Source: a bacterium (GTDB taxonomy: Bacteria > Thermodesulfobiota > Thermodesulfobiia > Thermodesulfobiales > Thermodesulfobiaceae). From it: 38,695 nt of DNA. Under the pieces are notes generated by a model that was not told where the DNA came from, searched no databases, and saw only the letters and a list, made by a program, of their open reading frames with translations. Location of the stretch: the NCBI GenBank assembly GCA_021783475.1, contig JAJXTU010000007.1, positions 1 to 38,695 of the forward strand. Direction: 5' to 3'. The position numbers and the translations under genes were made by a program. Positions 16,464-25,277 of this stretch are shown here, one piece after another; position 1 is the stretch's first letter; each line of letters starts with the position of its first letter.

Positions 16464-17276
16464 ATGAATATTCTTATATTATCTGATTCGACGGGCCATA
16501 CTGCACAGGCTGTTGCAGTGGCTGCTACAAGCCTTTTTCCTGATAACGGTGTAGATTTTCGAATTAAGAGAATTCCTTATGTGACCGATGAAAAAAAGCT
16601 TATTGAAATCTTAGAGAATATTGATGCTGAAAATACTTTGATACTCTATACTATTGTAACCAGTCAACTTAGGTCGTTGTTAAGGGATGAGGTAGAAAAA
16701 AGATCCATAAAGGCTATTGACGTGCTCGGTCAGACAATTGATGCTATGAAGATGTTTACAAAACAAAGTCCAATTGAGAAGCCCGGAATATTACACAAGC
16801 TTGATACTTTGTATTTTAGTAGGGTAGAGGCTATAGAATTTGCTGTAAGATGTGATGACGGAAGGGCAAACATGGGCGATTTGCTAAAAGCAGATTTAAT
16901 TCTGATAGGCGTATCAAGAACGTCTAAAACTCCTCTTTCAATGTATATGGCGCATCAGGGCTATAAGGTGGCAAATATCCCCTTGGTGTTGGGCATAGAT
17001 CCTCCAGACGTGCTGTTCGAATTGCCCAGAGAGAAGATAATAGGCCTAACCATTGAACCGAGTGCTTTGGCTGCTATTAGGGCAAAGAGATTGGAGAAGA
17101 TGGGTATTACAGGTATGAAGGCATATATGGATATGCGGTTTGTAGAAGAAGAATTATTTTATTCAAATAATATTATGAAAAAAATTGGCTGCAGAATTGT
17201 GGACGCTACAAATAAGGCGGTGGAAGAAACTGCCACAGAAATATTAAATATCATAAGCAATAATAGGATTTCTTAA
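16464..17276 (+). CDS. ppsR: Pyruvate, phosphate dikinase regulatory protein (bifunctional kinase/phosphorylase)
   Basis: The product is 270 aa of the DUF299/PPSR family. The N-terminus is ILILSDSTGHTAQAV; the P-loop-like GVSRTSKTPLSMYMA is near residue 150-165; and YVTDE and IGLTIEP are typical. The enzyme inactivates PPDK by ADP-dependent phosphorylation of a Thr next to the catalytic His, and reactivates it by Pi-dependent dephosphorylation. The partner gene ppdK is directly downstream, 86 nt away. ATG follows AAGGAG at good spacing. Confidence 0.93.
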   Translation: MNILILSDSTGHTAQAVAVAATSLFPDNGVDFRIKRIPYVTDEKKLIEILENIDAENTLILYTIVTSQLRSLLRDEVEKRSIKAIDVLGQTIDAMKMFTKQSPIEKPGILHKLDTLYFSRVEAIEFAVRCDDGRANMGDLLKADLILIGVSRTSKTPLSMYMAHQGYKVANIPLVLGIDPPDVLFELPREKIIGLTIEPSALAAIRAKRLEKMGITGMKAYMDMRFVEEELFYSNNIMKKIGCRIVDATNKAVEETATEILNIISNNRIS

Positions 17277-17295
17277 ATTTAGAACATTTTCTTTG

Positions 17296-17304
17296 TGCTA
17301 AAAT
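17296..17304 (+). promoter_or_regulatory. Extended -10 promoter candidate for ppdK
   Basis: TGCTAAAAT matches an extended -10 (TGnTAAAAT) about 60 nt before the ppdK ATG, within the gap after ppsR. The same TGTGCTAAAAT string recurs upstream of the DsrE-like gene (21084-21094). No good -35 is present, as allowed for extended -10 promoters. Confidence 0.4.
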
Positions 17305-17362
17305 TAAATTAGCTATTGTAAGGAAAAAGCTTAAAATTTTATCTTTTTTAGGAGGAGAGACT

Positions 17363-20014
17363 ATGGGGAAATGGGTATATTTATTTGAAGAGGGCAGCGC
17401 ATCTATGCGAGACCTTTTAGGTGGCAAAGGTGCTGGCCTTGCTGAGATGACAAACATTGGCTTACCTGTACCCCCTGGATTTACTATTACTACTGAGGTA
17501 TGTAATCTGTACATGGAAAAAGGGGATAAGATTATTGAAGAACTCTGGCCTACGGTGCTTGAAAAGGTCAAGGTAGTCGAAGAAAAGACTGGGAAGAAAT
17601 TTGGTGCACAGTCAGGATTGCCTCTTCTTTTTTCAGTAAGATCTGGTGCAAAGTTTTCAATGCCAGGGATGATGGACACCGTTTTAAACATTGGATTAAA
17701 CGATGAAACAGTAGAATTATTTAGTAAAGAATCAGATAATCCAAGACTTGCGTATGATTCTTATAGAAGGCTCATGCAGATGTTTGGTGATATTGTGCTG
17801 GACATGGGAATTCACCCTTTTGAGAATGAACTTGAAAATATGAAATCAAAAAAGGGCGTAAAAAATGATGTCGAATTGAACGCTGACGACCTTAAAGAGC
17901 TTGTCAAAAGGTATATGAAAATATATGAAAATTCTAAAAAAGTTTTCCCGCAAGATCCATTCGTCCAACTAAAGATGTCAATTGAAGCTGTGTTTAGGTC
18001 GTGGAATGCCCCACGTGCAATTACCTACAGGAGAATAAATAATATAGCAAATGACCTTGGTACGGCTGTAAACGTGGTTGCTATGGTCTTTGGAAATATG
18101 GGAGACGATAGCGCTACTGGCGTGGCCTTTACGAGAGATCCGAAAAAAGGCGATAAGGGAGTATTTGGCGAATATCTCGTAAATGCCCAGGGCGAGGACG
18201 TGGTGGCTGGCATAAGAACGCCTAAGCCTATTATTAAGCTAAAAGATGAAATGCCAAATGTATATGATGAATTTTTAAATTTCTGTAAAGTTCTTGAAGA
18301 TCACTATGAGGATATGCAGGACATAGAGTTTACTATAGAAAAGGGAAAGCTTTATATGCTGCAGGTAAGGACTGGCAAAAGAACTCCGGGAGCTGCCGTA
18401 AAGCTGGCCATGGAATTTCTGAAAGAGGGTCTAATAGACGAAGAAGAGGCGATTCTGAGAGTCGACCCTTCACAGGTAGATTTTTTGCTGCATCCAAGAA
18501 TTGATGTATCCTCGAAACTTCAGAGCATAGCAAAGGGTTTGGGAGCATCGCCAGGAGCCGCAACTGGTAAGGTCGTTTTTGATGCCGATCTAGCTGCGAA
18601 GATGAGCGAGGAAGATGTAATACTTGTAAGACCCGAAACCGTTCCTGACGACATACACGGATTGGCTGCAGCAAAGGGAGTTCTTACAGCAAGAGGCGGC
18701 ATGACCAGCCACGCTGCTGTGGTGGCAAGAGGCATGGGCAAGCCCGCTATAGTAGGAGCTGAATCAGTGAAGATAGATCTAAAACAAAGACTTTTTACTG
18801 TAAACGGTGAGACTGTTAAGGAATTTGATATCTTAACGATAGATGGGACTTCTGGCAATATTTTCAAGGGTATTGCGCCTCTCGTAATGCCAGAATTGAG
18901 CGAAGACCTTAAAGACTTGCTAACTTTGTCTGATAAATTAGCAAAGATTCAGGTTCGCTCGAACGCCGATACTCCAGAGGATGCAAGAAGGAGCTACGAA
19001 TTTGGCGCAAAAGGAATAGGACTTTGTAGGACTGAACATATGTTTATGGCTCAGGATAGGCTTCCTGCTATGCAGGAGATGATAGTGGCTGAGACTATTG
19101 AAGAGAGAAAGGCTGCACTTGAAAAGATATTGCCTATGCAAAGAGAAGACTTCTATGGGATATTTAAAGAAATGAAAGGATATCCTGTAATAATTAGACT
19201 TCTCGATCCACCTCTGCACGAATTTTTGCCAAAGAGGGAGATCTTGAAAGAAGAGATAGCTCAACATGAGAAAAACGGTGAAAAGGATCTCTTGGAGAAG
19301 AAAAAGAGACTGCTAAGAAGAGCAGAAGCCCTGAAAGAATCTAATCCAATGATGGGTTTTAGAGGCTGTAGACTGGGACTTGTCTACCCTGAGATAAACG
19401 AGATGCAAGTTAGGGCTATATTGGAAGCTGCATCAATGGTTATAAAAGAAGGCGGATTGGTATTTCCAGAGATTATGGTTCCACTTGTAGGTCACGTAAA
19501 CGAAATTAAGCTGGTTAGAGAAAAACTTGATGAGGTTGTAAAAGAAGTTATTTCCGAACAAGGCGTTCAAATACCATATCTTTTTGGAACAATGATAGAG
19601 CTTCCGAGAGCTGCACTAAGGGCTGAAGAGATAGCACAATACGCTAAATTTTTCTCCTTTGGCACAAATGACCTTACTCAGATGACATTTGGTTTTAGTC
19701 GAGATGACGCAGAAAGTAAGTTCTTGCCCGTTTATCTTGAACGAGGTATATTGCCAGTGAATCCATTCCAGACTCTGGATAGAGATGGAGTAGGAGAATT
19801 GATGAAGATTGCTGTGGAAAGGGGCAGACGAGCAAACGAGGGACTGGAGATAGGGATTTGCGGTGAACATGGTGGAGATCCAGATTCTGTAGCTTTTTGT
19901 TATGAAATAGGGCTTAATTATGTTAGCTGTTCTCCTTTTAGGGTGCCTGTGGCAAGGTTGGCTGCAGCAAGAGCAACTATTCTTGCAAAAATGAAATATG
20001 AATCTGACAAATAG
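17363..20014 (+). CDS. ppdK: Pyruvate, phosphate dikinase
   Basis: The product is 883 aa, full length. The N-terminal ATP-grasp part begins WVYLFEEG and GGKGAGLAEMTNIGLPVPPG. The phosphohistidine swivel domain carries GGMTSHAAVVARGMGKP, with His450 as phospho-acceptor and Thr448 as the expected PPSR target. The C-terminal TIM barrel carries GFRGCRLG, SFGTNDLTQMTFGFSRDD and the closing GICGEHGGDP. It interconverts pyruvate, ATP and Pi with PEP, AMP and PPi, a gluconeogenic/anaplerotic step common in anaerobes. A strong AGGAGG precedes the ATG. Confidence 0.97.
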   Translation: MGKWVYLFEEGSASMRDLLGGKGAGLAEMTNIGLPVPPGFTITTEVCNLYMEKGDKIIEELWPTVLEKVKVVEEKTGKKFGAQSGLPLLFSVRSGAKFSMPGMMDTVLNIGLNDETVELFSKESDNPRLAYDSYRRLMQMFGDIVLDMGIHPFENELENMKSKKGVKNDVELNADDLKELVKRYMKIYENSKKVFPQDPFVQLKMSIEAVFRSWNAPRAITYRRINNIANDLGTAVNVVAMVFGNMGDDSATGVAFTRDPKKGDKGVFGEYLVNAQGEDVVAGIRTPKPIIKLKDEMPNVYDEFLNFCKVLEDHYEDMQDIEFTIEKGKLYMLQVRTGKRTPGAAVKLAMEFLKEGLIDEEEAILRVDPSQVDFLLHPRIDVSSKLQSIAKGLGASPGAATGKVVFDADLAAKMSEEDVILVRPETVPDDIHGLAAAKGVLTARGGMTSHAAVVARGMGKPAIVGAESVKIDLKQRLFTVNGETVKEFDILTIDGTSGNIFKGIAPLVMPELSEDLKDLLTLSDKLAKIQVRSNADTPEDARRSYEFGAKGIGLCRTEHMFMAQDRLPAMQEMIVAETIEERKAALEKILPMQREDFYGIFKEMKGYPVIIRLLDPPLHEFLPKREILKEEIAQHEKNGEKDLLEKKKRLLRRAEALKESNPMMGFRGCRLGLVYPEINEMQVRAILEAASMVIKEGGLVFPEIMVPLVGHVNEIKLVREKLDEVVKEVISEQGVQIPYLFGTMIELPRAALRAEEIAQYAKFFSFGTNDLTQMTFGFSRDDAESKFLPVYLERGILPVNPFQTLDRDGVGELMKIAVERGRRANEGLEIGICGEHGGDPDSVAFCYEIGLNYVSCSPFRVPVARLAAARATILAKMKYESDK

Positions 20015-20040
20015 AGTTTAACCGTAACTTAAAAATTTAA

Positions 20041-21069
20041 ATGTTTGTTAATAGAATTGTTCAGGAGGAAAGAGAAAAGAAGTATCTTTCAAAATTGGCG
20101 GCTCTAAGTTCTAATACTATGGGTCGCCAATTTTCTGAGCCTGAGTGTGAGTTTAGAAATGCCTTTCAAAGGGATAGGGATAGAATCCTTCACTCAAAGG
20201 CGTTTAGACGATTGAAGCATAAGACGCAGGTGTTTATCTCTCCTGAGGGAGATCACTTTAGGACAAGGCTTACTCACGTGCTTGAGGTGTCTCAGATTTC
20301 AAGAACTTGTGCAAGGATACTTAGCTTGAATGAGGATTTGGTAGAGGCTATTAGCTTGGGTCACGATTTAGGACACACACCATTCGGCCATATTGGCGAA
20401 GACGTATTGAACAAATTGCTGCCGCCTTTTAGTCACGAAGAACAAAGCTTACGAGTTGTGGATATTCTGGAGAAAAGAGATGGCAAAGGCTTCGGATTAA
20501 ATCTTACTCGGGAGACAAGAGACGGTATCTTAAGACACAGCATAAATGACGAAATTAGGCCTATCACCCAGGAAGGTCTCTTGGTAAGATACTGTGATAA
20601 AATTTCTTATATATGCCACGACCTTGACGATGCGGTTAGAGCTGGCCTTTTGAAATATGATGACTTGCCCCTATTTGTAAAGGAAATTGGCAAGACCCAT
20701 AGTGAGAGGATAGACACGCTGATTAGATTGATAATTGATGGTTTTGATCCAAAAGAGGGTTTTCTTGAAAATGTAAAATTTATTGAGATAATCAAACATT
20801 TAAGAGATTTTATGATGCAAAAGATATACTCTGCTGAAGTTTTAAGAAGAGAAGAAGAGAAAGTGACGAGAATGTTTAATTTCATAATAGAATATTTAAA
20901 ATCAAATTTAAATCTGATTCCAAATTTGCCAGAGGTTTATGGGAAAAGTGTTTTTGATTCAGAAACGGTCAACACTGCAATAAAAGACTATATTTCTGGA
21001 ATGACCGATTCTTACATAGTGTTATATTTTGAGAGAAATTTCTTGCCTACAAGCTGGCCTCTTAAGTAA
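20041..21069 (+). CDS. dgt: Deoxyguanosinetriphosphate triphosphohydrolase-like HD protein
   Basis: The product is 342 aa of the short (about 340 aa) dGTPase-like type. EFRNAFQRDRDRILHSKAFRRLKHKTQVF precedes the HD motif residues in RLTHVLEVSQ and GHDLGHTPFGHIGE, with DKISYICHDLDDA in the second half; these bind the divalent metal. It hydrolyses dNTPs to nucleoside and triphosphate. The ATG lacks a clear ribosome site; an AGGAGG 21 nt inside the gene is probably chance. It follows ppdK by 26 nt. Confidence 0.88.
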   Translation: MFVNRIVQEEREKKYLSKLAALSSNTMGRQFSEPECEFRNAFQRDRDRILHSKAFRRLKHKTQVFISPEGDHFRTRLTHVLEVSQISRTCARILSLNEDLVEAISLGHDLGHTPFGHIGEDVLNKLLPPFSHEEQSLRVVDILEKRDGKGFGLNLTRETRDGILRHSINDEIRPITQEGLLVRYCDKISYICHDLDDAVRAGLLKYDDLPLFVKEIGKTHSERIDTLIRLIIDGFDPKEGFLENVKFIEIIKHLRDFMMQKIYSAEVLRREEEKVTRMFNFIIEYLKSNLNLIPNLPEVYGKSVFDSETVNTAIKDYISGMTDSYIVLYFERNFLPTSWPLK

Positions 21070-21113
21070 GATTTCAGGTTAAATGTGCTAAAATCATAAG
21101 TTAATATTAGTTT

Positions 21114-21142
21114 TTGACATTATCTTTATCAACTTCTATAAA
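21114..21142 (+). promoter_or_regulatory. Consensus promoter TTGACA-N17-TATAAA
   Basis: A perfect -35 (21114-21119) and near-perfect -10 (21137-21142) are spaced by 17 nt. The expected +1 falls at about 21148-21150, only a few nt before the ATG (21154) and after the GGGGG ribosome site. Transcripts from here would lack the Shine-Dalgarno. An extended -10 (TGCTAAAAT, 21086-21094) lies upstream and would give a transcript that retains it. Confidence 0.6.
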
Positions 21143-21153
21143 GGGGGCTTTTA

Positions 21154-21498
21154 ATGCTTTATCAGATTGCTTTACATGTAAAGAGTTGTGATACATATAG
21201 GCTTGGAGTAGCGATCGATCAAGTGGAGAAGCTTTATCAAAAGGTAAGTAAAGGCTCTATTTCGGTGATTTTTCTTTTTACGTTTGAAGGTATTGACTTA
21301 TTTTATAAACATAAAATATCAGACGATTTGTTAAGGAGGATAGAGAAGCTATACTCTGATGGTGTGAAATTTAAGCTGGTCTTGCCGAATGATGGAGAGG
21401 TAAAATTTGAAGAATATCCATTTTTAGACGTGATTGAAGCTGGCTTGATAGAACTTGTGAAGCTCTATAGAGCGGGATATTTATATATAAGTATATAG
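21154..21498 (+). CDS. Small DsrE-like fold protein of unknown function
   Basis: The product is 114 aa with no membrane segment and one Cys near the N-terminus (SCDTY). The pattern of an N-terminal strand (YQIALHV), a helix (LGVAIDQVEKLYQKV), then VIFLFTFEGIDLF and a helix ending DGVKFKLVLPNDG resembles the DsrE/DsrF/TusD-like fold. The catalytic Cys typical of sulfur-relay members is not in its usual place. A GGGGG ribosome site is 6 nt before the ATG. It is followed 22 nt later by the E2-like gene, so the two probably form a transcription unit. Confidence 0.6.
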   Translation: MLYQIALHVKSCDTYRLGVAIDQVEKLYQKVSKGSISVIFLFTFEGIDLFYKHKISDDLLRRIEKLYSDGVKFKLVLPNDGEVKFEEYPFLDVIEAGLIELVKLYRAGYLYISI

Positions 21499-21520
21499 AT
21501 AATTTTTTTAGGAGATAAAT

Positions 21521-22396
21521 ATGCAAATTTTGATGCCTGAGGTAAATAAGGATAGTATAAGAAACAGATTGGTGAAATGGCTAAAGAATGAAAAAGATGA
21601 TGTAAAAGTTGGTGAAGAGATTGCTTTGATAGAAAATCAAAGGGTAACAAGCGTTATAAAGTCAGCTTTTTCTGGAAAGCTTATTAATATTGCGGCAGAA
21701 AATAACTTTATAGACGTGGGCCAACAAGTCGCTGAGGTTGTAGTTGATGACTTGTCCGCAGAGCCTTCTTTGCCAAATGTGGTAGCCACTGATGGAGAGA
21801 CAGAAGGGGACGATTTGCAAGTAAGTTTTGTCAAAGAAGACCAGCCCCTCGTAGCTACTAAAGATTCTTTGAACTTCAGGTGCAGAGTAGATATCTCTAA
21901 GTCTTTGTATTTTGTGTTCGATAATTCTATTGATTTTTCAAGTTATTTGTTTTTTTGTATATCAAAAGCTTATTCAAAATATCCATTTTTAGGTAAAAAA
22001 TATCCAGTTAATTTTTATAAGTTGAGCGAGAATGGTTTAGAAAATGTGAATTCTTATTCTGAAGATCTGTTAAAAAAAATCGAATTGGCTGGTTTGAGTT
22101 CTTTAGATGAACTTTTCAAGAGAAAGAGAAAAAATATTGGCTTTTCTATGGGTGAGAATTTTAACGTAATTTACTGTGAAGATATGTCTTTGGAGAACAT
22201 ACAATTTACTTTCTCTAAGAAAAATAGCACAATTCTTACTTGTGCTTATGATATTCCTGAAGATTTTGATGATGATTCTAAAGAAGAGTGCAGCTTATTT
22301 TTTAGCTCTAACTTTGAAGGAAATTTATCAGATATCTTGAATTTTTTAAGGAAATTAAAAGGATTTTTAAATAAGCCTGAGAATTTAATTCTCTAA
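21521..22396 (+). CDS. Degenerate lipoyl-domain/E2 acyltransferase-like protein (pseudoenzyme)
   Basis: The product is 291 aa. Residues 1-75 match a biotinyl/lipoyl domain (LVKWLKNEKDDVKVGEEIAL, then KSAFSGKL), but the DKA turn that carries the lipoyl-lysine reads NQRV, so no lysine is available. A Ser/Glu/Asp-rich linker (about 80-115) leads to a region resembling the E2 catalytic fold. SSYLFFCISKAYSKYPFL and the terminal ILNFLRKLKGFLNKPENLIL align with E2 landmarks, but the DHRxxDG active-site motif is absent. No E1, E3 or other 2-oxoacid dehydrogenase gene is nearby. A structural or regulatory role is possible. GGAGA precedes the ATG. Confidence 0.65.
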   Translation: MQILMPEVNKDSIRNRLVKWLKNEKDDVKVGEEIALIENQRVTSVIKSAFSGKLINIAAENNFIDVGQQVAEVVVDDLSAEPSLPNVVATDGETEGDDLQVSFVKEDQPLVATKDSLNFRCRVDISKSLYFVFDNSIDFSSYLFFCISKAYSKYPFLGKKYPVNFYKLSENGLENVNSYSEDLLKKIELAGLSSLDELFKRKRKNIGFSMGENFNVIYCEDMSLENIQFTFSKKNSTILTCAYDIPEDFDDDSKEECSLFFSSNFEGNLSDILNFLRKLKGFLNKPENLIL

Positions 22397-22472
22397 ATTT
22401 ATATAAGAATGAACTTTTTATTAATACTATGAACTCGCAATTAATTTATATTTACTTATGGAGGAGATAAAG

Positions 22473-23261
22473 ATGATTAGGGTAGTGGTGTCGGGTATTG
22501 GTGGCAAGATGGGAAGGATGGTTTCTGAAACTGTCTTGAAGCAGTCAGATATGAAATTGGTAGGTGGAGTTGACCCATTTGTAGCAGGCAAGACGCTTAA
22601 AGACCTTTTTAAGATTGAAGATTCTACAGCTATTAGCCCAACCGTAGAGGAGCTTTTAATAAATGTTCAGTTTGACGTATTAATAGACTTTACAAGGGGC
22701 AATGTAGCTCCTCATACCATTGAAAAAACTCTTGAGGACAGAAGAAATGTAGTGGTGGGGACTACAGGGATAGACGGCAAGGATCTGGATCGCCTTGGAA
22801 AGCTGGCTGACGATTTAAAGGTAGGGTTTTTCCTTGCGCCTAACTTTTCTTTGGGAGCGGTTTTGATGATGGAGTTTGCAAAGAAGGCAGCTCAATATCT
22901 CGATCATGCTGAGATAATAGAGCTTCATCACAACCAAAAAGCTGATGCCCCTTCTGGCACGGCGCTAAGAACTGCCTATCTGATGTCGAATGGCTCAAAG
23001 GTATTCAATAAAGACACTGTTCAAGGTGAAGAGAAGATAAAGTCAGCTCTTGGCGGAGAGGTGAATGGCATTAGGATTCATTCTGTAAGACTGCCTGGCT
23101 TTGTGGCGCATCAAGAGGTTCTTTTTGGCGGTGTGGGTGAAATTTTGACAATTAGACATGATTCTTTGTCAAGAGAATCTTTTATGCCAGGGGTATTGCT
23201 TGCTACCAGAAAGGTGCAGGGATTGACTGGTTTTGTGGTAGGACTTGAAAATTTGCTGTAA
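22473..23261 (+). CDS. dapB: 4-hydroxy-tetrahydrodipicolinate reductase
   Basis: The product is 262 aa. The N-terminal nucleotide-binding motif is VVVSGIGGKMGRM; VGTTGI and LAPNFSLGAVL are present; and the substrate loop is ELHHNQKADAPSGTAL. It reduces the DapA product with NAD(P)H in lysine and diaminopimelate synthesis. The tracked ATG at 22458 contains the ribosome site GGAGGAG itself; ATG 22473, 7 nt after it, is the proper start and gives the usual MIRVVV N-terminus. A strong terminator follows 38 nt after the stop. No lysine riboswitch is seen upstream. Confidence 0.95.
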   Translation: MIRVVVSGIGGKMGRMVSETVLKQSDMKLVGGVDPFVAGKTLKDLFKIEDSTAISPTVEELLINVQFDVLIDFTRGNVAPHTIEKTLEDRRNVVVGTTGIDGKDLDRLGKLADDLKVGFFLAPNFSLGAVLMMEFAKKAAQYLDHAEIIELHHNQKADAPSGTALRTAYLMSNGSKVFNKDTVQGEEKIKSALGGEVNGIRIHSVRLPGFVAHQEVLFGGVGEILTIRHDSLSRESFMPGVLLATRKVQGLTGFVVGLENLL

Positions 23262-23299
23262 ATAATATTTTATTTGTAATGAATTTTGATAATAATTAT

Positions 23300-23331
23300 C
23301 CTCGCAGTTAAATTGGCTGCGAGGTTTTTTT
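23300..23331 (+). terminator. Rho-independent terminator after dapB
   Basis: CCTCGCAG and CTGCGAGG form a perfect 8-bp stem with a 9-nt loop, followed directly by seven T. It separates the dapB unit from the pst operon. The rest of the 245-nt gap holds about 100 nt of featureless AT-rich DNA and then the Pho box. Confidence 0.92.
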
Positions 23332-23432
23332 ATGTTATTAATTAGCTGATTATTTTTTCATTTAAAAAGAGAGAATCTGAAATTGATCATGATTGTGATA
23401 AAAATATTTGATAAATTTTACTATTTTTCTTT

Positions 23433-23461
23433 TTAACATAAAATTAACATTGTTATGATAA
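23433..23461 (+). promoter_or_regulatory. Pho box and promoter region of the pst operon
   Basis: TTAACA at 23433-23438 and again at 23444-23449 form direct repeats with an 11-bp period, the layout of PhoP/PhoB binding sites (TTAACA-N5-TTAACA in Bacillus). A TATGAT/GATAAT -10 follows at 23453-23461, so the box takes the place of the -35, as in activator-dependent pst promoters. This predicts phosphate-starvation induction by a PhoB/PhoP-type regulator, which is not encoded in the window. Confidence 0.75.
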
Positions 23462-23506
23462 TTTTAAGATATATTTTATCCCTATCTTAAGGAGTGAAAA
23501 CGTTTA

Positions 23507-24451
23507 ATGTTTAAAAAGGCTCAAAATATTCTTAGTTTTCGCTCTATTGACTTAGCTAACTTTTCATTATTTGATTTATTGTTAAAAGTTGTAGCTGTAT
23601 TTTTGATTTTATTACCAGTTTTGATTTTCATAATCTTGTTTATAAATTCCCTGCCTGCAATCTCGAAATTGGGCTTTAGCGTATTCACGACGAACAACTG
23701 GGATCCTGTGAGCGATAAGTTTGGTGTGATAGCTCCCTTGTTTGTGACAATTATAGTCGGCGTGGTCAGTACAGTTCTTGGTTTGATGATTTCAACTCCC
23801 ATTGCTCTTTTTCTTTCCTTTTATTCAAGAGGGAAAATTTCATCTTTTTTTTCTACAGTAATTGATGCGCTTGCATCTATACCTTCAGTAGTTTTAGGTT
23901 TGTGGGCTATTTTTTATGTTGCTCCACACATTGGTGCGATTGAAACAGTAATAAAGGCTTTGTTTGGTTTTATACCATTTTTGAACGGTAATCCCTCTCC
24001 ATTTGGTCTTTTGACGACAATTTTGATCTTGACCTTAATGCTCGTCCCTATTCAGACTGTTTTGATTAAGGAGCTGATAACCTTGGTTCCTAGAAATTTA
24101 CTTGAAGCGGGTTTTAGCCTGGGCACCACAAAATACGAGATAGTAACGAATTTAATATTGCCCTTTATAGGACAAGGAATAGTGGCTGTCGTCTTTCTCT
24201 CCCTTGCGAGAGGTATGGAAGAGACGATGGCTACTGCAATGCTCATTGGAAATAGGCCCCTTTTCCCTGATTCTATCTTCTCTCCAACCGCAACCCTGAC
24301 AAGTATAATTGCTAATGAGTTTTCGGAGGCATTTTCTAAGACTTATCTATCTGTTCTTTTTGAGTTGGGACTTATCCTTTTTGCGCTTGTTTTTGTGACT
24401 AATGTATGCGCTAAGCTTATACTAAGAATGTTATATAGGCGCTTTAGATGA
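23507..24451 (+). CDS. pstC: Phosphate ABC transporter permease PstC
   Basis: The product is 314 aa with six main membrane helices. NWDPVSDKFGVIAPLFVTI is the conserved PstC N-terminal segment, and IDALASIPSVVLGLWAIF is the loop before helix 4. The coupling EAA-like loop is LLEAGFSLGTTKYEIV and RGMEETMATAML follows. It forms the inner-membrane channel with PstA. AAGGAG lies 12 nt before the ATG, a rather long spacing. It ends overlapping the pstA ATG (ATGA). No pstS precedes it. Confidence 0.93.
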   Translation: MFKKAQNILSFRSIDLANFSLFDLLLKVVAVFLILLPVLIFIILFINSLPAISKLGFSVFTTNNWDPVSDKFGVIAPLFVTIIVGVVSTVLGLMISTPIALFLSFYSRGKISSFFSTVIDALASIPSVVLGLWAIFYVAPHIGAIETVIKALFGFIPFLNGNPSPFGLLTTILILTLMLVPIQTVLIKELITLVPRNLLEAGFSLGTTKYEIVTNLILPFIGQGIVAVVFLSLARGMEETMATAMLIGNRPLFPDSIFSPTATLTSIIANEFSEAFSKTYLSVLFELGLILFALVFVTNVCAKLILRMLYRRFR

Positions 24452-25266
24452 GAGTATTAACCGATAGATTATTTCAGGCTTTTACTATGGTTGTGGCTCT
24501 GTCGGTATCCATTATTCTTGCTTTTATATTGTTTCAACTTATAAAAGATGGAATTGGATCTATAAATCTCAACTTTTTTGTCGAAACAGCTAGGCCTGTG
24601 GGCTCAAACTCGGGCGGATTCAAACAGGCTATCGTGGGATCGCTAATTATAGACTCTATTGCAATGATAATAATAATCTCTTTGTCTGTTCTTGGGGGTC
24701 TATTTTTGCACGTTTATCCCGAAACGCTGCTTTCAAAAATATTAAAAGAATCTATGTCACTTTTGCAAGGGACACCGACGATTGTTTGCGGAATATGTGT
24801 TTACTATATGGTTGTGAGATCAATGGGTCACTTTTCTGGTTTTGCAGGTTCTATAGCCCTTGCTTTGGTGGGAATACCGTATATGGTGCTTGCCAGTGAA
24901 CAGATTTTCAAGATGACTCCATCTCTACTGGTAGAGGCTGCATATTCCTTGGGTCTCTCTAAGACAAGGGTTATATTTTATGTGATACTAAGATTTGCAA
25001 AGTTTCCGCTCCTTGCAATCTCTCTTTTGACTCTTGCAAGGATAGCAGGAGAGACAGCGCCGCTTCTTTTTACTGCATTTGGAAATAGCTTTTTAGAACT
25101 AAATCCTGGAAGGCCAATGGCTGCTATGCCTTTACAGATATTCATATATGCTATTTCCCCTTATGACGAATGGCATCGGCTGGCTTGGGCAGGGGCATTG
25201 GTTCTAATAATATTTGTTACAGTTTTAAGTATAATTTTAGGTCGTTATAGAAGGCTTGGAGAATAG
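24448..25266 (+). CDS. pstA: Phosphate ABC transporter permease PstA
   Basis: The product is 272 aa with six membrane helices. FFVETARPVGSNSGGFKQAI is the typical PstA opening, LLQGTPTIVCGICVYY is the conserved mid-loop, and LVEAAYSLGLSKTRVIF is the coupling loop that contacts PstB. RIAGETAPLLFTAFG is also diagnostic. The ATG overlaps the pstC stop by 4 nt, so translation is coupled. The closing arginine-rich tail faces the cytoplasm. Confidence 0.94.
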   Translation: MRVLTDRLFQAFTMVVALSVSIILAFILFQLIKDGIGSINLNFFVETARPVGSNSGGFKQAIVGSLIIDSIAMIIIISLSVLGGLFLHVYPETLLSKILKESMSLLQGTPTIVCGICVYYMVVRSMGHFSGFAGSIALALVGIPYMVLASEQIFKMTPSLLVEAAYSLGLSKTRVIFYVILRFAKFPLLAISLLTLARIAGETAPLLFTAFGNSFLELNPGRPMAAMPLQIFIYAISPYDEWHRLAWAGALVLIIFVTVLSIILGRYRRLGE

Positions 25267-25277
25267 GTGGGCAAAAT

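Noticed and set aside
20064-20069. AGGAGG inside dgt as a ribosome site for a later start
   Set aside because: No suitable start codon follows at normal spacing, and the upstream residues match the dGTPase N-terminus.
22397-22472. Lysine riboswitch before dapB
   Set aside because: The gap is far too short (about 75 nt) and AT-rich without the needed helices.
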